Assembly (NCBI GenBank): GCA_001584585.1
Contig: LSYV01000033.1
Location: forward strand, 324,890 to 341,957
DNA: 17,068 nucleotides
Direction: 5' to 3'
From: Gonium pectorale
Lineage: Eukaryota > Chlorophyta > Chlorophyceae > Chlamydomonadales > Volvocaceae
Shown: in pieces, positions 9,073 to 17,068 of the stretch
How positions within the stretch are numbered: position 1 is the stretch's first letter
Layout: the number at the start of each line of letters is the position of its first letter
Position numbers and translations under genes: made by a program
The notes under the pieces: generated by a model
Databases searched by the model: none
Told to the model about the DNA's origin: nothing
Seen by the model: the letters and a program-made list of their open reading frames with translations, nothing else

Positions 9073-12000
9073 ATGCGGGGTCTGGCCACTGTTGCGCTGG
9101 TCACGCTGGCGATATGTAGCACATCAGGTATGCATCCACGCTTTGTGGGGCTCCTCAGGCGTGTCTGCCGCAACAGTCGTTGGCCTGCCTGGCCTCGTGC
9201 CCCGAAACGTGCTCTGCTCAGCCAGTAATCGCTCTGGGCAGGCGCGTCAAGAAGCTTTGGGACGCTGCGAGTGGCTTCCGACCAGCAAGCGGCGCAGCAG
9301 CAGGAGCTCCGGCCCGCGAGTGCCGGCGGCGGCATCGCCGACGGGTGCGGCAGCGGCCCCGACGAGGTGCGCCCAGACCCCTATCCCGCTCCCTCCACCT
9401 TCTCGGAAGCCCCAAAACCCACCTCCTCCATTGCAGCCTGAACACGGCTTGTGTCCCCACTCCCCGTCCGTCTCCTCGCTCGCCACGCACGCCGACATGC
9501 TCAGCCCTGCCCCTGCACAGAGAGTGCACATTTGCCAGCACACGCGCACGCCGCCCCGTGCTTTCTTCCAACAGATATGCAGCCTGCCCGGCCTGGCGGG
9601 CAACCTGCACCTGCGCATGCGCTCCGGCTACATCACCGTCAGCGAGGTCAGCGACCGGCGCCTGTGGTACCTGGTGGCGGACCGTGAAGCCGGCGCCGCC
9701 GCCAAGCCAGAGGAAGCGGAGGAGGAGGAGGGGGAGGAGGGGGAGGGCGTGTCCCGCAAGCACCACGACGGGGACGGCCCCTCGCCGGTCATCCTGTGGC
9801 TGACGGGGGGGCCGGCTGCAGCTCCCTGGACGCCTTCATCTATGAGCACGGGCCCTTCTTGTTCAGCTACGCGGACGTGGAGAGGGACGGCGACGGCGGG
9901 GCGGCGGCGGCGGGCTCGCGGCCGCGCGACGTTGTGCTCAAGCCCAACCCCTTCTCGTGGACCAAGGTAGGGGGTGGGTGGAGGGCGCAGGGCGAGGGTG
10001 GGGGTGGGGGACGATGGTGCGGGGCGCCAAGCGTGACGATGGTGGGGCTGGAGGGGCTTGAAGCTGGTTTGTGGCCGCTGGGTGACGGAAGCCGGGCGCA
10101 GAGAGTTGGGAGGCTCACACATAGGGCAGGGGATGATGAGGAAAGCGCATGGCGGGCAAGGGCGGCCCTGGATCGGACCTGAACCTGGGCGGTAGACGAC
10201 TGGGAGCAGGCGGCGCTGCTGGCCCAGACGGAGGAGGGGCGGCTGCACACCTATCCGCATCACGGGTGCCCCTGTACGGTACTTACCAACCACACCACCA
10301 CCAGCCGGCCGCCGGCGAAGCGTCCGCACCTCCGCCCTTCCCCGCCCGCGCCCTCACCCGCCCACCCCTCTGCCCCACCAGCTCGCCACGGTCATCTACG
10401 TGGACTCCCCCGCCGGTGCGGGCATGTCGTACAGCGGCCGCCCCGACGTGGACTACCACACCAACGACGAGTACACCATCGCCGACCTGGTCACCTTCCT
10501 GGGGGTGCGACAGCTATGAAGGGGGGGTAGCGGGCGGGCGGGGGAGGGGGTATGAGACAGGGAGGGGGGACGACTCGGTTCTTGACGAGTTCGCGAGGCC
10601 GCGTGGGGGGACCAGGGGCGCTTTCAAAAGGTATGGGGCGGGCGAACGTGCGGGCGGGCGGAGGATAGATAGCACACGCCAATAACGCATGCCAGCCCGC
10701 CCGCTCTTCCTGTCCTCTTGGGCGCTGCGGCTTCTGTCCTCCCTGTTTTGCGGCCGCTCCCCGTCCCCGCGCCCTTGTCCTGGCGCTCGCCTTCCACGCT
10801 CAAATCGCCCCCTCGTGCCCGTAGCGCCCCCGCCTCTTCCACACCCCAGCTATGCGTCCCCTCTCCCACAACAACGCCATGCCCTCGGACTGTTTTGTCC
10901 CCTCTCCCACCCCGACCACCGCATGCAGGGCCTGACCGACCGGTACCCCGAGCTGGCAACCGCCCCCTTCTACATCGCGGGTGGGTTGGAGCGTGGGCGG
11001 GCGGGCGTGCGGGGGCGCATGTGCAGACACTGGCTGCAACAGCATGCGGTGGAGGAGGCGGGGAGCGATGCAGGCGGGGAGGCATCAACTAGACCGGTGC
11101 TGCTGTCAGGAAAGTGAACCTCGGAACGGCCGCACCTGGCCCTGGCTGGGCTGACCCACGGGTCGCGCGCCCTGCGCACGGCCGCTGCGTCCCATGCTCT
11201 GCGCCCCGGGCCCCCTGTCCGGCGGCCGCGTGGAGCGGCGAGGATGCGTGCTCGCCTGCTTTGCCTGGCGCCCGGACGGGCTTTGAGCAGAATGCTCTGC
11301 GCGCTCGCCGCGCCCGCAGGCGAGAGCTACGGGGGCGTGTTCGTGCCGCTGCTAGCGGCGGAGCTGCTGCGGGTCAACGAGCAGCGGGGCAAGGACGGCA
11401 AGCAGCCGCTGGTCAACATCACGGTGTGGGGCCGGAGCGAGCGACGATGAGGTCGGGGTTGGGGTACGGCCGGGGCATGCTGATTGGCACCTCCTCACCT
11501 GAAGGCGCAGAAGGCAGGCGGGCGCTGGGGAAGCCCCGTGTCGGTTTGATCCACGGAGGTGGTGGGGGCGCCCGGGGCATGCTGCCTGGCATCCTGCCAT
11601 GCGTGGACACGGAAGATGAGCAGGCTGCTCACCTACCCAGTGCTCCGTGCTCAGTAGTAGACTCGACCGAGCCCGTGTTACGTGCGTACGCTCTACCTAC
11701 CCCGTGGCCCCAGCGGGACGTCCGAATGACAGCTCGCTACCTACCCCCTCCTCTCGGAGCTCATGTTAGAGGCGCGGCCGAGACTCCTTTCTCTACCTCG
11801 CCGACACACATCAATGCCGTCCTAGGAAAGCTGCAATGCGCCATTCCCTCCTGTTTCCGACCCACGCCGCGCGCCGCACACCGGCACCGACGTCCTGGGC
11901 GCACTGTTTCCCAAGGCGCGAGGGGAGGCAGGCGCGAGCTCCCCTCTTCGCGCCGGCTCGCCCTCGCCCGGTCTCCGTTCGCGGCCAACGCGCCGCCGTA

Positions 12001-14299
12001 CTTCTCTCCTACCCCTCTCCCCCACCCGCCCCCTGCCCCTTCCCCACCTCAGGGCTACTCCGTAGGCAACCCCGTCACGGACGACACGGTGGACGGCAAC
12101 GCGCAGATGCAGTTCGCGGCCGACATGGGCTACGTGGACCCGCCCACCTGGAGGCACATCCGCAAGGCCTGCGACGACATGTTCTGGAACGCGACGCCGG
12201 GTGAGTGTGCGGGGCCGGAGGGCGGGGGGCAGGGGGCGGGGGGGCAAGTTGCGGGGGGCAGTTGAGGGAGAGGGGGCGGAGAATAGGAGCTGGGCGGTGG
12301 GTGGTCATGTGGGGAGCGGCGGGTGGGGGGGGTGGGCGATGAAGCGGTTCGGCCTGGGGAGCACCCAGGGCGTGGAGCCAGTTGGCCATCGCTGCCGCTG
12401 GCTTGCGGCTCGCTCACCTCGCCGGATGCCGCACACATTTCGGCAAAGGTGGAGCCCAGGAAGCAAAAGGAAACACAGCTTAGCAGATCAAGACTACAGA
12501 TTATGAGGCGAGGGCCCCCATCCGCACCCCAGGCACCGAGTGCTACGACTCCCAGGGCGTGGTCAAGGACGAGCTGTGGGACCTCAACTGGTACGACGTG
12601 CTGGACACCTGCGTGCGCGTCGACTACCGCTCCCCAGCCTCAACCGCCAACGGCGTCAACGACCAACCGACAACCGCTAAGCCCAGCCTGGCGTCGCGCT
12701 TCTTCTGGCCCTTCACTGCCCGGAGGGGCTCCCCCGCGGATGCCCCGGGGGGCGCTGGCCCCGAGGCGGAGGCTGGGCTGGAGGCGGGCCGGCGCGGCGG
12801 GCGGCGGCTGTGGGGCCCCTGGCTGCGCCACGTGGCGCCATGCCTGGACCGCAGGTGGGGGAATGGGGGCCAGCGGGCGGTGCCGCAGTGAGGTGCATGC
12901 AGTACTCTTAACTGGGATGGCGTGGGGGTTGTGTGGGGGAGTGGCAGTTCGCGCCGCCCGGCCTGTGTCCGTCCGTTTGCTGCTCCTCGGGCCGCGCTGC
13001 CGATCCTCCCCAATATGGACCCTCTCCTTCCGCACCTTCCCACGAGCCCCAGCATCCCACGATCCTAAGTCTCCTCCCCGAGCCCGCCCCGCTCCCTCAT
13101 CCGCCACGCTCTTCCCGCCGCGCCGCGCCGCAGACACACACACCCCTTCGGGACAAACGCTGCTGCCGTCCAGCTCGTCGTTAGTCATACCCATTGTACT
13201 TCACCCCCACCTTCCCTGTCCATCCCCCACCCTACTCTACAATTCCCCCTCGCTCCCCTCCCCTCGCTCCCCGCGCTCAGGGTTGCGCTGGACTGGCTGA
13301 ACCGCGAGGAGGTCCGGTCCGCGCTGCACGCCGCCCCCGTGTCCCAGCTGGGCTGGCAGCCGTGCAGCGACGTGCTGTACTACAGGCTGGACACGGCGGA
13401 GCTGGTGCCCTTGCACGAGGGGCTGGTGCGGGACGGTGAGCGGAAGGCGGGGCGGCACGGTGGGAGGGGGGGGGAAACAGTGGGGCGCCAAGGGGTGCTG
13501 GGAAGCACAAGCAACAGACTGTGGGCAGGTGAGGGGAAAAGAAGTGCGCGAGCTTTTGCGCGGCAAGGTGAGGGACGCAGACCGCACAGGCGGGCTGCCG
13601 GCCGGGCGTCACACGCGTAGGCTGTCGCGTTCCCTAAGAAATGGCCTTCATGATCTCACGCCTTTCACCGCCACGTTTGTCACCTTCGGCTCCGCCGCCC
13701 ACGTTGCACACTGACCGTTCACGCGCTCCAGGCCTGCGCGCTCTGGTGTACAGCGGCGACCACGACATGGTCGTACCGCACACGGGCACCCGCGCATGGC
13801 TGTACGACAAGGCGCGGCTGGGCCGGGCGGACGGGCCGCTGCGGCCCTGGAACTACAAGGGCCAGGTGCGGCATCGCTCACGACCGGCCGGGGTCGGGCA
13901 GGGGGGCAGGGAGGAAGCCGCGTGCGGGAAGCGCAGCACCAGGCGTGGGCAAGGCAGCAGGGGAGACGCAGAAGAGGGAACGCAGCCGACCCACGACCGG
14001 CACTTCGCGGTGCGTGGGCCTTTTCAGTCCGACATGTGCAGCCTCGCCCTCTGTCCGACTTGCTTTTTGGGCGCTAATGTCCGCCAGCCTGCATGGCCCA
14101 AATGCCCCCGTTGTCCGCGACCTTTGGGCCGTCCCGCCTACCCGCCCGCCCCCAGGTGGCCGGCTGGACGGCGCGCTTCAGTGCCGGCACGGGCCTCCGC
14201 TACGCCACCATCAAGGGTGCGGGGCACATGGTGCCGCAGAGCAAGCCGCGGGAGATGCTGCACCTGCTGCGGGCCTTCCTGAACGACGAGGAGCTGTAA
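9073..14299 (+). CDS. Serine carboxypeptidase (peptidase family S10), secretory, 11 exons, 584 aa after one frameshift
   Basis: S10 enzymes remove C-terminal residues in vacuoles, ER-derived compartments or outside the cell. Exons: 9073-9127, 9242-9366, 9575-9966, 10382-10504, 10929-10980, 11320-11423, 12053-12200, 12533-12854, 13281-13435, 13732-13865, 14156-14299. Every junction is GT/AG and keeps phase. Exon 1 is a signal peptide (MRGLATVALVTLAICSTSG). Then come ICSLPGL and SGYITV (family N-terminus), an acidic Glu-rich insert (~100-118), WLTGGP-CSSLDAF (oxyanion region, ~138-145), YVDSPAGAGMSYS, the nucleophile GESYGG (Ser ~252), GNPVTDD, YSGDHDMVVP (catalytic Asp, ~502-504) and GAGHMVPQ (His ~561). 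Exon 8 carries a family-atypical Ala/Gly/Arg-rich linker (~365-430). N-x-T sites (NIT, NAT) fit secretion. The single lesion is a missing base near 9815. The nominal coding sum is 1754 bases, one short of 585 codons. Confidence 0.92.
9806..9824 (+). other. One-base frameshift in the oxyanion motif of the carboxypeptidase
   Basis: The reading frame runs VILWLTGGP to 9814, then continues as CSSLDAFIYEHGPFLF one frame lower. The family sequence is GGPGCSS, so the sequence reads ccg-gct-gca where ccg-ggc-tgc is expected: one G is missing next to a run of seven Gs. All other junctions and residues are intact, so a sequencing or assembly deletion is more likely than a true mutation. Confidence 0.85.
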
Positions 14300-16013
14300 T
14301 GAGGGCGCACGCAGGGTGCTTGAGGCTCAGATGGTGGGTACCGGATGCGGCGATGAATGTGGCCGAAAGCATATGCAGAGCCTGGATGTTTGCATGGCTA
14401 CTTGCCAGTGCAAAGCGGAAGCGAAGTATGGATTTCGGGTACATGATGCCGTACATGTGTTGTCGTACATGTGTGCCGCAAGATATTAGGCGAAGCGTGC
14501 AGCGCAGGCATGTCATGTTTGCGGACCGGGACCGGGACCTTCGCCGCTCGAGGCGAGAAGCGCACTGCATCGATGGGCGGCACGTGTTTTGGATCGTTGA
14601 TCGGCACTTGAAGCCTAAAGCTGGTTGGCTGTCCGCGCATCAGCGGGTTTCGGGTTTGATGTATTATTCAGCATGGCAGAGTCGGTTGCCCTTTGGGACT
14701 CAAAAGCGTTGCGCGACCGTTGCATTTGTTAAGAGGTAGAATTGCCGTGGAGCCTCATCGGTTTAAGGGCCCGCGTGCGACCCTCACGGCGGTTTCAGCC
14801 AGTCTCCGCAAGCCTGGTTCCGCCCGCACTGCAATCCAAGTCCGCCTTTTTGTGTCAAGACGGCATAAGCGGAGCGCCAAGCTCATGCGCGCACACACAC
14901 AAATGCGTCAGGTTGGAGGTGCCAGCAGAGTATAAAGAGCTGCAGGCAGCAGGTACGTACGGTAGCAGATGTGGACTCGTTCAGAGGCCCGTCCCTTTTT
15001 TTTCTGTGGAAAGGTTACAGGCGGAGAGGCGAGAAAGGGCGCAGACAACGGGAGGAACATGCAGCCCTCCCGTGATGAGAACCACCGGGTACACGTATGG
15101 CAGGCAGCCACTGGGCGTCCCTTGGATGATTTGTGGGCGCACCCAACGCAGGCACCTCTTGCGCCGCCGTACTCTGCCTCACCAGCACCCCCACGTGAGG
15201 CGCTCCGGACCCATGTATGGGTCATCCCATCGGAAGGTTTTCGCAGAAGCCATGGTGGTGAAGAATACGCACCTACGAGGACGATACGAGTGAGCCATAT
15301 GAGGGCGCCATTGCGTCTGACGCAGCGTAAGGCAGCTCCAAACGAAGAGGTGTGAGGATGCTCGGTCCAGCAATAAACTCCGGATGACCGGATCCGTGAA
15401 CGAAGTACGCAGGATTCGGATTTGGAGCGGGGCCTTGCGATAGTGTTTGCCAGGGGCAAAGTGTGGATACATGTGTAAGATGCATGCCGTGCGTGCGCGC
15501 TGCGTGCTAGGCCAGGCGTGCGGTGCATTCCTTGCACTCTGTGAACCGGGACTGGGAGGACTGGGTCGCTCGCCGTACTATCGAGCGAGGCGCACAGCTT
15601 GCGCACCATGCGGGCACGTGTTGGGTCGTCAATCGTTGGCTTTCCAGTTTGGTCCATCACCTAAAAACACACACAGCGCGGGTTCGGTTGGGTCGGCCCC
15701 TGCTGGAGGACACATGTATTGCATGGAAATTTTTTGGGGGATGTCGCTCCCGCTGTGTCCTGGTGGCGGCCAACCCTGGCCAACGGGTTCCACGCGGTCG
15801 GGGCTACCGGCGACCGCCACACAGGCCGTAGAAGCGGGCTCCCTCTTCCTCTGCAGATTTCTCTTTATTAACACAGCAAGGTTCCCAGAAGACTGCCTGT
15901 TGCCTGGGACTGCTAACGGTGGCTCAAGCTGTGTGTTTTCGTACGGCGAGCGGTGCAGCTTGAAGCTGGCTACTTCGCAACAACCTCGCATTCCACTCCG
16001 GGTCAAGAAAGCC
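14300..16013. other. Region without a supportable gene
   Basis: The first part is presumably gene 3's 3' UTR. The nearest plus-strand TGTAA past the stop is at 15474-15478, which would give a very long UTR, so an atypical signal may be used. A TATAAAG on the plus strand at 14931-14937 has no clear downstream gene. Three GTACATG words occur at about 14437-14472. Long open frames exist (minus 14908-15660, plus 15447-16253) but their codon choice is unlike the real exons, apart from the 3' part of the plus frame (next entry). Confidence 0.5.
14931..14937 (+). promoter_or_regulatory. Isolated TATAAAG element
   Basis: TATAAAG occurs in locally AT-richer DNA. It could be a promoter for an unrecognised transcript to the right, such as the one ending near 16473, but 1 kb separates them and nothing links the two. 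Confidence 0.2.
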
Positions 16014-16473
16014 ATGCAGACGCAGGGTGCAGCGAGTGCAGATGCCATTCAGTTTCAGTACAGTTTGCTGCAGTCGGCGCTGTCTGCGGTGGGTTCCCTT
16101 GGCAGGGCCGGACGGGCCCGCCTGACCATCGCCCGCCAGGCCTTGTACCACCGCAGCCACCCTACCGCCCGCACACCGCGCGTTCTCGAGTACGTATGCC
16201 CGTATATGCCCATATGTATAAAAATGTATGCCCGTGCGCATTTTCCTCCGTAACGCTGACCCCCCTTTCTTTGCAGCTTTCTGTCGATCGTACCAGGGGG
16301 GACTGAAGTATCAGATGCGCCTTCTTACTGACAGCTCCAGGCGCGGCTCTGGCGCTGCGGGCAGAGAGTCGGGCAAGCGCTTCGGCCCGGGCTACGGCAA
16401 ACGCAACGTGGCCGCGGTCCCTATCCGCGTTTCTTCTTGCCAAGCGGTGTTCCAGTTGTCTCAGGCAGAATAG
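16014..16473 (+). CDS. Possible two-exon gene or gene remnant, unrecognised
   Basis: Exon A from ATG 16014 (MQTQGAASADAIQFQYSLLQ, then LGRAGRARLTIARQALYHRS) to about 16189 has a protein-like amphipathic sequence. A donor-like gtacgt (16190), an AT-richer stretch and a strong acceptor (cccctttctttgcag, ending 16276) follow. Exon B, 16277-16473, reads FCRSYQGGLKYQMRLLTDSS ... GKRFGPGYGKRNVAAVPIRV and ends at TAG, with good codon use in its middle. The weakness is phase: exon A at 16189 ends with two spare bases and at 16193 with none, but exon B in its best frame needs one. Joining as written gives a stop after 18 or fewer codons. Either the true upstream exon differs, there is a frameshift, or this is a relic. 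The open frame extends upstream of 16014 without a stop to 15447, so the start is also unsure. Confidence 0.3.
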
Positions 16474-16878
16474 AGTCGGCGACGCGCAAAGGCGGTGCTG
16501 TGCCGGCGCGATGCTCTCGCTGGGCGCGCGGCGGGCTACATTTGGCGGGATCGTTCTCCGCTCTAGGCCCTCGCATACACCACGATTTCTAGCGCAATCA
16601 GCAGTCTGGCCCAAGGCCTGCGAAATTGTCAGTTATCCAAGTCCCAATAGCCTCGCATTTGCCCCCACTCGCACGAAAACCGAGCCTGCGACAAGATGGC
16701 TGACCCGGCCAGTATGAACTCCGCCCACTGGTGAAAGGTACCGGCTTATGCAAATGATTCAGGGGCCGAGCGCACCGACTAGAGCCCGTCGCACGCCCGT
16801 CGAGAATGTCGCGCGACGGTGCGAGCACACCACATTCTGTACGCTCGAATTCTTCGAGGTACGCATATTATCATTCAT

Positions 16879-16959
16879 GTTCACCCTGAATGGAGTGAGT
16901 GAGAGCGCCGCCTTTGCTAGACTGTTATAGCCGGTCGCAAATATGTTTGCAGGGTGAAC
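16879..16959. repeat. Perfect 10-base inverted repeat with 61-base loop
   Basis: GTTCACCCTG at 16879-16888 is the exact reverse complement of CAGGGTGAAC at 16950-16959. The match extends by CA beyond one mismatch. The spacing is too long for a simple terminator hairpin. It could be the ends of a tiny inverted-repeat element or chance. Confidence 0.5.
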
Positions 16960-16982
16960 CTGCACGGGCCTTTGGCTCGCTG

Positions 16983-17010
16983 GGTTACAGGTTACAGGTT
17001 ACAGGTTACA
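16983..17010 (+). repeat. Four perfect tandem copies of GGTTACA
   Basis: The seven-base unit repeats four times without error. On the minus strand each copy contains TGTAA, so the array reads as four poly(A) signals spaced seven bases apart. The unit resembles, but is not, plant or algal telomere repeat (TTTAGGG, TTTTAGGG). Confidence 0.9.
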
Positions 17011-17068
17011 CGTCCGTCAAAGCCGGGGGGGCATGGACGAAATGCGAGTGGTGGGGTGGGGTAAAGGA

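Larger units (their letters stand above)
16474..17068. other. Right-edge region with no supportable gene
   Basis: No coding segment is seen. It contains a 10-base inverted repeat (16879-16888 / 16950-16959) and a GGTTACA tandem repeat (16983-17010). It may be the 3' flank of a minus-strand gene beyond the edge. Confidence 0.5.

Noticed and set aside
14295..14299. TGTAA overlapping the carboxypeptidase stop codon
   Set aside because: It coincides with CTG-TAA at the end of the coding sequence, so it is unlikely to act as the poly(A) signal.
14908..15660. 250-codon minus-strand open frame
   Set aside because: Cys- and His-rich without pattern, mixed codon use, no motif, and no splice or poly(A) context.
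15447..16013. Upstream part of a 268-codon plus-strand open frame
   Set aside because: Codon choice is irregular and composition unlike the local exons. Only the part after 16014 looks protein-like.
16162..16614. 150-codon minus-strand open frame over the candidate two-exon gene
   Set aside because: Its Arg/Ala-rich sequence mirrors the plus-strand reading. The strong plus-oriented acceptor at 16276 favours the plus strand.
16983..17010. Telomere or subtelomere repeat
   Set aside because: The unit GGTTACA is not the plant or Chlamydomonas telomere unit, there are only four copies, and unique sequence follows.
1..17068. CRISPR arrays, tRNA or rRNA genes, insertion sequences, bacterial operons
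   Set aside because: No repeat-spacer pattern, cloverleaf, transposase or ribosome-binding-site-led gene series was found. The spliced genes show eukaryotic nuclear DNA.

Overview
The window looks like nuclear DNA of a chlorophyte green alga, probably Chlamydomonadales/Volvocales (Chlamydomonas or Volvox relatives). The evidence is direct. The DNA is very GC-rich, and coding stretches use G- or C-ending codons. Genes are split into many short exons by GT...AG introns of about 100-900 bases, often with G-rich 5' and C-rich 3' halves. TGTAA, the green-algal poly(A) signal, lies downstream of stop codons. Homology was judged by eye from family motifs; no search was run.

Layout. (1) Bases 1-2682, + strand: the 3' side of a gene whose first exons encode the beta-propeller part of a glutamyl endopeptidase (S9D, chloroplast CGEP-like). 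The serine-protease domain that should follow is absent. Exon phases break near the end, and the last coding-like exon (2601-2682) does not resemble the family. I read this as a truncated or rearranged copy. (2) Bases 3915-8428, - strand: a 12-exon gene of about 905 codons that I could assemble with consistent phases at every junction but one. It encodes a long, low-complexity, probably nuclear protein rich in Ser-Pro/Thr-Pro sites, with a repeated [A/G]SPI-type motif. I do not recognise the family. (3) Bases 9073-14299, + strand: an 11-exon serine carboxypeptidase (S10) with signal peptide, oxyanion motif, GESYGG nucleophile, SGDHD and GAGHMVP. It is complete except for one missing base inside the GGPGCSS motif. 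(4) Bases 14300-17068: mostly without recognisable genes. There is a possible two-exon gene near 16014-16473, a 10-base inverted repeat and a four-copy GGTTACA tandem repeat.

Genes 1 and 2 converge on 2683-3914, which must hold both 3' UTRs. It contains a diverged 64-base duplication with an 80-base period, just past gene 2's stop. Genes 2 and 3 diverge from a 644-base spacer (8429-9072) with a good minus-strand TATA box. Genes 1 and 3 are both serine-peptidase relatives but of different clans and compartments (S9D in plastid stroma, S10 secretory). Nothing in the sequence ties the three genes into one pathway, and I see no convincing multi-gene system. The items most worth checking are the fate of the endopeptidase copy, the unrecognised Ser-Pro-rich protein and the carboxypeptidase frameshift.
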